From assembly GCF_000633515.1 (NCBI RefSeq), contig NZ_AYMP01000004.1:1-64000 (forward strand): a stretch of DNA of 64,000 nucleotides, read 5' to 3'. This DNA comes from Morganella morganii H1r. GTDB taxonomy: Bacteria > Pseudomonadota > Gammaproteobacteria > Enterobacterales > Enterobacteriaceae. The translations under genes and the position numbers were made by a program. Below the pieces are notes generated by a model. The model was not told the DNA's origin. It worked only from the letters and a program-made list of their open reading frames with translations, and ran no database searches. Position 1 is the first letter of the stretch. Each line of letters opens with the position of its first letter. Positions 17,594 through 24,631 of this stretch are shown here, in pieces.

Positions 17594-17642
17594 TTTCGTT
17601 ACTCCTGTTTTATTTTTTTATATAAATACGCGATCAGGTGTC

Positions 17643-17932
17643 GGTTCAGTCGGTTCAGTTGGTTCAATTTGTAAAGACGATTGTTTTTAAATGATTTATT
17701 TCAAAATACTGAACCAACATTACCCCTGATTGAACCAACACACTCCGGTACTGAACCAACATTCTTTCCGGTCACTGCCAGCCAGAGAAAAAGCGGCTGA
17801 TTTTCAGTGTTGGTTCAGAATGCCCGTTTGTTGGTTCAAAACAGCCCTTTGTTGGTTCAGTGTTGGTTCAGAAAACAGACTATTTTCCTTATAAATCAAT
17901 ACACCTTATTAAATGAACCAACTGAACCAACA
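17643..17932. repeat. TGTTGGTTCA iteron array, 21-bp phased
   Basis: TGAACCAACA occurs at 17710, 17731 and 17752 (exactly 21 bp apart). TGTTGGTTCA in the other orientation lies at 17808, 17829, 17850 and 17861 (21, 21, 11). TGAACCAAC follows at 17914 and 17923 (9 bp), and GGTTCA at 17643, 17652 and 17661 (9 bp). The array lies directly downstream of the alpha-type primase gene, where P4 has its crr replication region. It is very likely the binding site of the primase-helicase or of one of the ribbon-helix-helix proteins. Confidence 0.75.
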
Positions 17933-17973
17933 CTAAAACACTGTTTTTCACGTATAGCGTTTTTTATCCGGAT

Positions 17974-18002
17974 ACACCCCGGTGATGCTTCGGGGTGTTT
18001 TT
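17974..18002 (+). terminator. Plus-strand hairpin with T-run facing the primase gene
   Basis: The stem ACACCCCG/CGGGGTGT (17974-17981 with 17991-17998) is followed by TTTTT on the plus strand. On the minus strand there is no T-run, so it would end a plus-strand transcript coming out of the iteron array and shield the 3' end of the primase gene. Confidence 0.5.
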
Positions 18003-18013
18003 GCAACATTAAA

Positions 18014-20728
18014 TTAACTTTCATCCTCTGAATCTGAGGTTTCCGGCATAAACCGCAGCACATAAACGTTAATCTGCCGCCCGTCTACTCTCGGGCTTTT
18101 CCGCTGATAGCCTCTGCCACTGGACGGCGGTGTTAACATCCCCGCAGTTTTCAGCACGTCCGCAAATTGTTTGTAGTTAAACCCCTGAGCAATCTCCTGC
18201 TCAAATGCTGCCGGAAAGGTGTAGAACACAATCGGATCGCTGTCGTGGTCGCCTTTCTTTCTGTACCCCGCCAGATCCCGGATTGGCATGTCCCGGCAGT
18301 CATACGGCAGCGGCGCATACCGGCTCAGTCCGTGTGCGTTGAGGAATGCCTCAGCCTGTCCGATTATCTGTTCAATTTCTTTGTTACCCGTGCCGAACTC
18401 CGCCAGCCAGACATTGAATACCGCCTGAACCGCATCCCGGCAGTCCTGCTCACTCCAGCCGGTGATCACCCGCCCGGTCAGTAGCGCCGCCTCAATCATT
18501 GCGAAACGGTCACTTGCCCGGTGAACCTGCTCCCCGTAGTTATCCGGAATGAGTTTGCTCCACCGTTTTTGTGCGTCACTGTAGGCGGTTTTCACGTCCT
18601 CTTTGTGCGCGGAAAGCCAGGTGATCCACCAGCGTCCCGCTGCGCCGTAGTGAGAACGGCAGTTCACTTTGATGGTGTCGGCATGGTGTTTGCCTGTTTC
18701 GCAGCCGTGAAGCTCCGTAGCCCGCTGAACCGGGATATTGAGCAGCCGCACTAACTGTCCGGCATTAATCTTCACGCCGGAACTGAGCAGGAATGTTTCG
18801 ATATCTTTTTCGCCGGTACTGATTGCCACTGTCCGCCAGCTCTCCAGCGGACGGTTGCCGCCGTCTCTGGCTCCCTGAATCTTGCCCTTGCCGTTAAACA
18901 GTGTGTACGCCGATTTGTAGACGTGTTTCGGATCTGCGCCCTGTCCGACTTCATCCAGATATAAAAGCCCGTCATTGTGCGCTACCGCCTCGTTAGCGAT
19001 TCCGTAGGCGGTGCCGTACCACGTCAGCCGCTGTAAGTCAGGATGTCCGTACAGACTGACCGACATATCCGCCGTGGTGCTCTTACCGGCGGTGGACTGT
19101 GCATAAAGGTGAATGCCGAAGCTGTCCGCCATGGTGATCCCGGTCATGGGTGCTGCCAGTGCCGCACCGATGGCAAACATCATGTAGATATTGCCGTCCG
19201 CCAGCCGCGCCACCTCATCCCGCCAGCTCTCCGCCGTTCCGCTGACCTGATAGGCGGTAGCGGCAGCACTCTGCCCGTTAAACAGTACAGATTTGTCCGG
19301 ATCACCGATAACAGAGCCGTCCGGCATGATGTACGCGCCTTTGTGCCAGCCGGATTTATGGGTCACACTCCACACATCCCGCCCCCGGCTGCGCATCAGC
19401 CAGTCCGCCAGTGTTGCCCTTAATGCCGGTTTGGTAGTGACAATCACGCCGCTGGCTTTCAGTGTCCGCCAGCCCTCACGCTCACCGATATCTGCCATCG
19501 GGATCGCTTTTGTGGTACCGCTGCCGCAGTCCATTATCAGGAATGACTCGTTAACATCGTTAACACCCGCAGCCACTACCGTCAGCGGGTCACTGAGCCA
19601 CTGCTCGTTATTGATGATTTCCCCGGTCTCTTTATCCAGTTTCGGGATCACCTGAAAGACACCGTTATCACGGGGTTCAATCCGGGGTTTCATCTGGTCG
19701 GCTGCGGAGGGATTTTCTGCCGGTTCCGCTGACTGTCCGCTGTCGCCGCTTTCCGGCTGATACATTCCCCCGGTGAATGCGTTTACCGTGGCATCCAGTC
19801 CTTCAGCCTGATACACATCGTTCCAGTCCCCGCTGGTGGCGGGTATCGTCACCTGACCGTTAACAGCCCGTGCTGCTGATTCTGCTTTCTCCCTGCCGGT
19901 GTTCACCTCGTTGTCTGCGTCATTATCGGCAGCAATAATGATGGTCGCGCGCGCGTACTGCTCACGAAAGTGCTTCGCAACGTGGATCATGTTCCCGGCA
20001 TCCATTGCCGCCACGGTCAGCGCATCAGGGCGGATTACGTGACAGGTGAGTGCGGTTGCCAGTCCCTCCGCAATAATCACCTCAGAAACGTTTTCAGGCG
20101 CATTGACGGGGTAGTAACTGCCTTTCTTCGTGCTGTCGGTTAACAGGCGTTTCCCGCCGTCCGGCTTAATGGTCTGTGCGCCGGTGACTGTGCCGGTCGC
20201 ATTCACCAGCGGAAGCAGAATTGCCCCGTCAGACAGGAGCGGCAGCATGAAGCAGGACAGCCCCTTACCTGCCAGATAAACGGATTCTCCCTGCTGAACC
20301 TGCGGTAACAGGCTGCTGTAACGCGCTGTGAAGCGTTTTTGTTTCTCTGCTGCGTCACCGGCTTCTTTCTGCTGCTGCGCGGCTTTGTGGCTCTGTTGCT
20401 GCATACTGTCCTGAGTCCGTTCTCTGGCTGGCTGATGGTCTGAACGGGTATCAATACCGATAATCCCGGCGATTTCTTTCGCGGCTTCCGTCACGCCCAC
20501 CCCCAGCACACGCTGAACGAGGTCTAACCCGTCACCCGCACCGCACTGGTTACAGATAAACGTGCCGTTACCGTCCTTATCATCAAAGCGGAACCGGTCT
20601 TTACCGCCGCACGCAGGACATGCTGTGTGGGTATTGACCGGCACATCCGCGCCCACGGCGGACAGAATGCCCTGCCATTGTCCGTTGGCTTTCAGTTTCA
20701 CCTCGCGGATAACATCAATGGATTTCAT
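18014..20728 (-). CDS. P4 alpha-like primase-helicase (zinc ribbon, TOPRIM, DUF927)
   Basis: This 904-aa replication protein has an N-terminal zinc ribbon with CPACGG and CNQC (Cys 37, 40, 59, 62). A TOPRIM-like primase region follows, with VIIAEGLATAL (about 217-227) and the acidic DND motif (about 268-270). The DUF927 helicase-type ATPase has Walker A AQSTAGKSTT (about 543-552) and Walker B LLYLDEVGQ (about 588-596). Such proteins make primers and unwind DNA, and often bind the element's own iterons. The Met at 20728 is chosen because GGAGGT lies four bases upstream; the frame from 20767 has no site. Its start overlaps the preceding gene by 14 bp. The iteron array at 17643-17932 lies just past its stop. 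Confidence 0.92.
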   Translation of the reverse strand: MKSIDVIREVKLKANGQWQGILSAVGADVPVNTHTACPACGGKDRFRFDDKDGNGTFICNQCGAGDGLDLVQRVLGVGVTEAAKEIAGIIGIDTRSDHQPARERTQDSMQQQSHKAAQQQKEAGDAAEKQKRFTARYSSLLPQVQQGESVYLAGKGLSCFMLPLLSDGAILLPLVNATGTVTGAQTIKPDGGKRLLTDSTKKGSYYPVNAPENVSEVIIAEGLATALTCHVIRPDALTVAAMDAGNMIHVAKHFREQYARATIIIAADNDADNEVNTGREKAESAARAVNGQVTIPATSGDWNDVYQAEGLDATVNAFTGGMYQPESGDSGQSAEPAENPSAADQMKPRIEPRDNGVFQVIPKLDKETGEIINNEQWLSDPLTVVAAGVNDVNESFLIMDCGSGTTKAIPMADIGEREGWRTLKASGVIVTTKPALRATLADWLMRSRGRDVWSVTHKSGWHKGAYIMPDGSVIGDPDKSVLFNGQSAAATAYQVSGTAESWRDEVARLADGNIYMMFAIGAALAAPMTGITMADSFGIHLYAQSTAGKSTTADMSVSLYGHPDLQRLTWYGTAYGIANEAVAHNDGLLYLDEVGQGADPKHVYKSAYTLFNGKGKIQGARDGGNRPLESWRTVAISTGEKDIETFLLSSGVKINAGQLVRLLNIPVQRATELHGCETGKHHADTIKVNCRSHYGAAGRWWITWLSAHKEDVKTAYSDAQKRWSKLIPDNYGEQVHRASDRFAMIEAALLTGRVITGWSEQDCRDAVQAVFNVWLAEFGTGNKEIEQIIGQAEAFLNAHGLSRYAPLPYDCRDMPIRDLAGYRKKGDHDSDPIVFYTFPAAFEQEIAQGFNYKQFADVLKTAGMLTPPSSGRGYQRKSPRVDGRQINVYVLRFMPETSDSEDES

Positions 20729-21074
20729 GAATACCTCCGTTGTCCGCCAGCGTGTCGCCCATATCATTAATCATGCTCTGCCATACCTCGCGCCCGAACC
20801 CGGTGATAAACCCGTTAGTAACGCACCGTTCCAGCATCTGAACCGCCACCGGCTCCCATGCCTCAAAATTCTGCTGCAAGGCTTCCAGCAGGTAACTGTC
20901 CATCAGCATCCGGATACCTTTCACACCGTCAATAATTGCCACCTCAATGGATTTGCTGCCGATATTCATCGGGAACCAGTCGCCGCCGTTCTGTGTGGTG
21001 ACATCGTGATAAACCGCTCCGGCAAATTCGTTTGCCAGCGCATTCACACGGAAGTTTTTTGTGATTAGTGTCAT
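20715..21074 (-). CDS. Hypothetical protein of the replication operon
   Basis: This 119-aa acidic, mixed alpha/beta protein (MTLITKNFRVNALANEFAGAV and so on) has no motif I recognise. It lies between a 180-aa unknown and the primase-helicase on the same strand and overlaps the latter by 14 bp, so it belongs to the same transcript. The start has only a weak GAGAA ahead of it, which suggests translational coupling with the gene upstream. Function unknown. Confidence 0.6.
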   Translation of the reverse strand: MTLITKNFRVNALANEFAGAVYHDVTTQNGGDWFPMNIGSKSIEVAIIDGVKGIRMLMDSYLLEALQQNFEAWEPVAVQMLERCVTNGFITGFGREVWQSMINDMGDTLADNGGIHEIH

Positions 21075-21085
21075 GTTATTTATTC

Positions 21086-21628
21086 TCAGTGTGTCCGCAG
21101 TTCCGGCTGATCCAGCACGCCGCCCGCTACATCCAGTGTCAGTGCTTCGTGCATAGCATCCATGATGTCAGCGCCCCACTCAGACAGGCGTAATGTGCCG
21201 CTGCCGTCAATCATTGAGGTGTACAGGCTGACGATGTGCTCTGCGTTGTCTGTGCCGTAGCGTTCAGTCATTGCGCCCTCGATGTGGTTCGCCATTGCTA
21301 TCCGCTCACAGTCCGGCAGGAGCGGCAGCATAACCCCGTGATTGCGGTAGTACGGCATCCCGTTCTTTGCGGTGGTTTCACGGATATACAGCACGGCAAC
21401 CATCCAGCGGAAAGCCCGTAAATCCTTCTCTTTGTCACCCTGAACGTGGTCTAAATACGCCGCAGTCAGGCGCAGCCCCAGCAGCATATTGCTGTCCCAC
21501 TCTCCGGCATCCGCACGGGCGGGAATGTCTGCCAGCGGTATCAGGGCGATATGCTGATACCTGCCGGCAGCGTTGCGTTTCATCACATCCACGGCGGAGC
21601 CGGTGACTTCGGTGCGGTATCCGCTCAT
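21086..21628 (-). CDS. Hypothetical protein of the replication operon
   Basis: This 180-aa soluble protein is mostly helical with several Met/His/Asp-rich stretches; I recognise no family. GGAGG lies eight bases before the ATG. It overlaps the 61-aa gene upstream by the ATGA arrangement, so translation is coupled. It is probably one of the accessory proteins that satellite elements carry between the control region and the primase. Confidence 0.6.
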   Translation of the reverse strand: MSGYRTEVTGSAVDVMKRNAAGRYQHIALIPLADIPARADAGEWDSNMLLGLRLTAAYLDHVQGDKEKDLRAFRWMVAVLYIRETTAKNGMPYYRNHGVMLPLLPDCERIAMANHIEGAMTERYGTDNAEHIVSLYTSMIDGSGTLRLSEWGADIMDAMHEALTLDVAGGVLDQPELRTH

Positions 21629-21810
21629 TTCGTTTCCTCCCTGACCCGTACAATCCGCTCAATCCTGATATCTGACAGCCCGTATTCCGGTGCGCTGGTC
21701 AGTAATGCGTTAACCGCATCCTCTGCTGATTCAGCCCGCCAGTAGAAAGCCATCGGCAGAATATGCCCGGCTTTGTTTGCTGCGGTGTGGTCAATCCGGT
21801 AGCGCATCAT
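21625..21810 (-). CDS. Small hypothetical protein
   Basis: This 61-aa protein has the core FYWRAESAEDAVNALLTSAPEYGLSDIRIERIVRV. The short strand-helix-strand pattern is seen in many small phage and satellite proteins. ATGA overlaps at both ends (21625-21628 and 21807-21810) tie it into one operon with its neighbours. No function can be assigned. Confidence 0.55.
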   Translation of the reverse strand: MMRYRIDHTAANKAGHILPMAFYWRAESAEDAVNALLTSAPEYGLSDIRIERIVRVREETK

Positions 21811-22016
21811 TTCAGCACCTCCGCCAGCCTGGTTATTTCTGTGCTTTGGGCGCAGATAAGACGATTAACAGCCCTCAGCATGAAATGTGTGTCGGTTTCG
21901 GCTTCGTTTTCCACGGCAGTGAGCAGCGGAATAAGCAGTGCCTGAATTTCCTCGTTGATATGGTCAACATTTTCCAGCGTGGATAAATGCCCGGCATTCA
22001 GTCTGATGGTTTTCAT
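21807..22016 (-). CDS. Small hypothetical protein
   Basis: This 69-aa acidic helical protein has leucine-rich heptad spacing (NVDHINEEIQALLIPLLTAVE), which suggests a short coiled coil. It overlaps both neighbours by four bases. No function can be assigned. Confidence 0.55.
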   Translation of the reverse strand: MKTIRLNAGHLSTLENVDHINEEIQALLIPLLTAVENEAETDTHFMLRAVNRLICAQSTEITRLAEVLK

Positions 22017-22204
22017 TTATCGCCTCCCGCTTCCTGACTCAGTGAATGACTGATATCGCAATGCATATCACAGGCAATGGTTATCAGGTCGAACAAATCA
22101 GGAGAGCATTCACGCTCTGCCTGTTCCAGAATGACGGAATACAGTGATGTGATCTGTCGCGCTTTATAGGCAGCAACGTCTAAAGGAATGACTGACTGGC
22201 TCAT
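22013..22204 (-). CDS. Small hypothetical protein
   Basis: This 63-aa acidic protein has three Cys or His residues near ECSPDLFDLITIACDMHCD. Its ATG overlaps the stop codon of the Icd/Ash-like gene by four bases. It is the second gene of the operon that leads to the primase. No function can be assigned. Confidence 0.5.
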   Translation of the reverse strand: MSQSVIPLDVAAYKARQITSLYSVILEQAERECSPDLFDLITIACDMHCDISHSLSQEAGGDK

Positions 22205-22419
22205 ACTGTCACCTCCCGAACCGGTAAACGTCCGGCAAAGGAGAGGATGTAGTCGCGTACCAGCAGCAGATGGGCACTGTGCTCGTTCGGTGCTGTGGCT
22301 TCGATGCGGTGGGACTTGGCTGCGGGATTACCGCGCTCAAGTGCGAGAAATAACCATCTGAATGACTGACTTGGGGTGAGACTGTTCCGCCCTGTTACGG
22401 GTGTGATATATTGGCTCAT
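22201..22419 (-). CDS. Icd/Ash-like small protein, first gene of the replication operon
   Basis: This 72-aa protein begins MSQYITPVTGRN and has the core SFRWLFLALERGNPAAKSHRIEATAPNEHSAHLLLVRDYILSFAGRLPV. This is the ending typical of P4-family proteins annotated as Ash or host cell division inhibitor Icd-like. GAGGT precedes the ATG at 22419. The frame is open far upstream to 23109, across the antisense ribbon-helix-helix gene, but the ribosome site and homologous core support this internal start. It heads a run of overlapping genes ending in the primase, so its promoter (22430-22560, under the ribbon-helix-helix operator) probably switches the element's replication. Inhibition of division is family knowledge, not visible here. 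Confidence 0.65.
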   Translation of the reverse strand: MSQYITPVTGRNSLTPSQSFRWLFLALERGNPAAKSHRIEATAPNEHSAHLLLVRDYILSFAGRLPVREVTV

Positions 22420-22513
22420 AGCTACCTCGATACTGATAATATCGTTGGTGGTCAGATGCCCTGTGAGTGTTGACGCACCGCAGGGCATTGCTTTTATTAC
22501 ATAGCACATGCTA

Positions 22514-22560
22514 ATGTACGTACGTAATAATGAACATATTAAGAGATTACGTACGTACAT
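22514..22560. promoter_or_regulatory. Perfect 15-bp inverted-repeat operator between divergent genes
   Basis: TGTACGTACGTAAT and its exact inverse ATTACGTACGTACA, inside ATGTACGTACGTAAT / ATTACGTACGTACAT, are separated by about 17 AT-rich bases. The second arm overlaps the ATG of the ribbon-helix-helix gene at 22559. This is the expected site of a repressor that controls both itself and the minus-strand replication operon. Confidence 0.7.
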
Positions 22561-22750
22561 GTCAACTATCAAAAGAGACAAATCACCGAAAGGAGAGGGG
22601 TTATCGCCTACTTTCCAGATTCGCATAAGCTCTGAGTTTCGCCAGCAGCTAAATGAAGTCTCGGGTGATGAAAATATGAGCTTAGGTAATTGGTTCAAAG
22701 AGCTGGCTCGGGCAGAATTACGGCGCAGAGGCATAGAACCAAAAGGCTGA
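22559..22750 (+). CDS. Ribbon-helix-helix repressor of the element's switch
   Basis: This 63-aa protein (MSTIKRDKSPKGEG...) has a basic arm, a TFQIRISSEFRQQLNEVSGDENMSLGNWFKELARAELRRRG strand-helix-helix pattern and a basic tail, typical of Arc-type repressors. A 45-bp longer frame begins at 22514, and an earlier ATG lies at 22508. None of the starts has a strong ribosome site, and the ATG at 22559 lies inside the operator arm, so a leaderless transcript is possible. It is transcribed against the Icd/Ash-like operon and has its own terminator. By analogy with satellite immunity regions it should hold the replication operon off. Confidence 0.7.
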   Translation: MSTIKRDKSPKGEGLSPTFQIRISSEFRQQLNEVSGDENMSLGNWFKELARAELRRRGIEPKG

Positions 22751-22757
22751 ACAAATC

Positions 22758-22783
22758 GGGTAGCGGTAATGCTGCCCTTTTTT
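22758..22783 (+). terminator. Terminator of the ribbon-helix-helix gene
   Basis: The stem GGGTAGC/GCTGCCC (22758-22764 with 22771-22777) is followed by six T residues, 8 bp past the stop codon. Confidence 0.8.
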
Positions 22784-23098
22784 ATGGACTCTAAAAACTC
22801 TACAAATGGTGTAATTTCCCCACGATTTGGGATATCCGGATTCAGATAGCTCACGGTTTCATATTTGAGACTGGCGTAAAATTTCGCTGATTGACCGGCT
22901 GAAACTTTAGCCGATGACTGAGCCGGAATATTGGCTGAGTAACCAGACGAAAGTTTGTCTGATTGATTGCCAGTAATACCGCAGTTTAAAGCCACGGAAT
23001 CAACCAGGGAGTAAATTAAGCTTACCCCCTCGCCGTCCAGGAGAGAGCCTTTCCCCTGGCTGGCAATATCCTTTGTTGAATAAAGGGTATTCATCATA

Positions 23099-23803
23099 TT
23101 AGCCACCAATCCGCGCCGCTGGACTCATTAAACTAGCGAACTGCTCAATCCGTCTGCTGACTTCACGCAATGCCTGAGTAGCGGTTAACCCGGAACTAAT
23201 CGCATCCTGAAATGCCGCCTGTTCGATTTTCTGCATACAGACCAATAAACCTAATTGTTGCTCGTCTGCGCTGGCACGTTCCCCGGTGAGTAAGCCGGTT
23301 AATCGGTTCTCTGCACGGGCAAGGTTGATGTAATGGTATCTATCTGCGCCTAAGTCTCTGAGTGCGTCCCGCGATTCATGGTAATGGGGCAGATACTCAC
23401 GGCGGATAGGTTCCGCAGCGCGTTTCTTACTGAATGCCTTGGTAACGTCCAGCTTAAACTGAGTCATTTTTTCATGATCCCGCCCACGGACAATACGGCA
23501 CATAAAATCGAACTGATTTTCATTGAGCAGGTAATAAATCTGAGAACGCCCGCGTTTTGATTTTCCCGATTTCAAATCGGATAATTCTTTTTCACTATGT
23601 CTTGGCAATGTACCCAGCTCACGCAAACAGCTAAGATTCTTTTTAATAATATTCACAAGACTTTCGTGTTGTATTCCGACACGTCCGGCAAACAGGCGGC
23701 TGTCAATCCTCGGCTCAGTTCTGTGCTGAACTAAAATAGGCTCGTGGCTGATTTCAGGGTGAGCAAATCCACCAGCAATTAAGCTGTTATTTTTCTTTTT
23801 CAT
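23099..23803 (-). CDS. Rha-like phage regulatory protein
   Basis: In this 234-aa protein residues about 32-125 (IDSRLFAGRVGIQHESLVNIIKKN ... YYLLNENQFDFMCRIVRGRD ... KLDVTKAF) follow the Rha/phage-regulator winged-helix pattern. The rest is helical and probably mediates oligomerisation. GGAG lies nine bases before the ATG. Rha-type proteins of lambdoid phages interfere with growth in certain hosts; in satellites their role is unclear. It is transcribed away from alpA in the same direction, with an 11-bp overlap into the open frame that follows. Confidence 0.65.
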   Translation of the reverse strand: MKKKNNSLIAGGFAHPEISHEPILVQHRTEPRIDSRLFAGRVGIQHESLVNIIKKNLSCLRELGTLPRHSEKELSDLKSGKSKRGRSQIYYLLNENQFDFMCRIVRGRDHEKMTQFKLDVTKAFSKKRAAEPIRREYLPHYHESRDALRDLGADRYHYINLARAENRLTGLLTGERASADEQQLGLLVCMQKIEQAAFQDAISSGLTATQALREVSRRIEQFASLMSPAARIGG

Positions 23804-23816
23804 TCTGATTACTCCG

Positions 23817-24212
23817 TTATTCGGTCGGGTACAGGCTTAAAATATTATCTGTGAGTGCTTTGCTTACCGGCTGATACTTTCCCTGCTCTGCACGATGATT
23901 GATTAAATTAATCACCTTCTGCACGTCCTGAGCGGTTTTAAAGCGATAGCGGTAATGTGAGCCAATACCATCAGGGTTAGGCTCATCAAGGCGTTCCAGT
24001 TCAATATTCAGCTTACGTTCGAGTTCGTTCGGGTAATTGCGTCCGGACGATAAACGGCAATGGAATAAGATTTCATTTTCCGTAAATCCATTAATGCCAG
24101 TACCGATCATATATAAACGGGCACGGTGTTTTTTCGGCGGATTCTTTGATAAGATAGATGACGCGAAGCTATCCTCAGAAGCCACCTGTGACGGGTGGTT
24201 TTTCTTTTCCAT
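23817..24212 (-). CDS. Hypothetical protein between alpA and the Rha-like gene
   Basis: This 131-aa protein has a Lys/Ser-rich N-terminus and a globular core (NGFTENEILFHCRLSSGRNYPNELERKLNIELERLDE, then GIGSHYRYRFKTAQDVQKVINLINHRA) that looks like a small winged-helix domain. Its ATG shares one base with the alpA stop codon (TAATG), so it is translationally coupled to alpA. GAGG lies eight bases upstream. It could be a helix-turn-helix accessory of AlpA; no family was recognised. Confidence 0.6.
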   Translation of the reverse strand: MEKKNHPSQVASEDSFASSILSKNPPKKHRARLYMIGTGINGFTENEILFHCRLSSGRNYPNELERKLNIELERLDEPNPDGIGSHYRYRFKTAQDVQKVINLINHRAEQGKYQPVSKALTDNILSLYPTE

Positions 24213-24430
24213 TACACCACCTCACCAGTACGGGATTCCGCAATTTTATTTGCTACCCACGCATCAACCTCTGATTCAACAAAGGCTATCGAACGGGAAC
24301 CAATTTTTACCTGTTTCGGGAATTGACCGGCATCAATGAGTTTGTACAGCCACGGCTTAGAGCAGCCTGTGCGCCGGATGACTTCCGGCAGACGGATGAG
24401 ACTTTCTTTCTGTGTGGTAATTGCTGGCAT
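24212..24430 (-). CDS. alpA: AlpA-family transcriptional regulator / excisionase
   Basis: This 72-aa protein has the MerR-like helix-turn-helix layout of AlpA (LIRLPEVIRRTGCSKPWLYKLIDAGQFPKQVKIGSRSIAFVESEVDAWVANKI). AGGAGG lies five bases before the ATG. In P4-type and phage-inducible islands AlpA activates int and early transcription and can act as a recombination directionality factor. It is separated from int by the cargo gene at 24632, with GTAGAC-type words in both flanks that might be its sites. Confidence 0.88.
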   Translation of the reverse strand: MPAITTQKESLIRLPEVIRRTGCSKPWLYKLIDAGQFPKQVKIGSRSIAFVESEVDAWVANKIAESRTGEVV

Positions 24431-24469
24431 ATAGCCTCCTGTATTAGTCCTTTAAACACCTGAGTAGAC

Positions 24470-24479
24470 GGCGTGAGGT
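24470..24479. repeat. GGCGTGAGGT, one arm of an inverted pair around the cargo gene
   Basis: GGCGTGAGGT here is inverted at 25639-25648 (ACCTCACGCC). The two arms bracket the AT-rich cargo gene and may mark the edges of an exchanged cassette. Confidence 0.35.
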
Positions 24480-24631
24480 TTACAGGGATGCTATATGTTC
24501 AGTTAAAAAATAAGAATGACGTTCAAATACAATTTGGTGCATACATTGGGCATGTCAATCCGAGTCCTCATTATACTAATTGGTGCCATGACAAAAATGA
24601 CATAACCAACTCATGTTTTTGTCCTTTTTTA

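Larger units (their letters stand above)
22420..23109 (-). other. In-frame open extension with an 8-residue repeat
   Basis: The frame of the Icd/Ash-like gene stays open from 23109, where an ATG overlaps the Rha-like gene by 11 bp. Its first 100 codons look coding and include four 24-nt repeats (starting near 22886, 22910, 22934 and 22958), read as GNQSDKLS, SGYSANIP, AQSSAKVS and AGQSAKFY. The middle, 22559-22750, is the antisense of a ribbon-helix-helix gene with its own terminator. It may encode a coupled leader peptide or a long N-terminal form of the small protein; I cannot decide. Confidence 0.35.

Noticed and set aside
13733..17932. CRISPR-like array
   Set aside because: Repeat units are 6-10 bp with 9-21-bp periods, there are no unique spacers of constant length and no cas genes.
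22201..23109. A single real 302-aa protein
   Set aside because: Its middle is the antisense of a ribbon-helix-helix gene with its own operator and terminator, and an internal start at 22419 has a good ribosome site; kept only as an open question.
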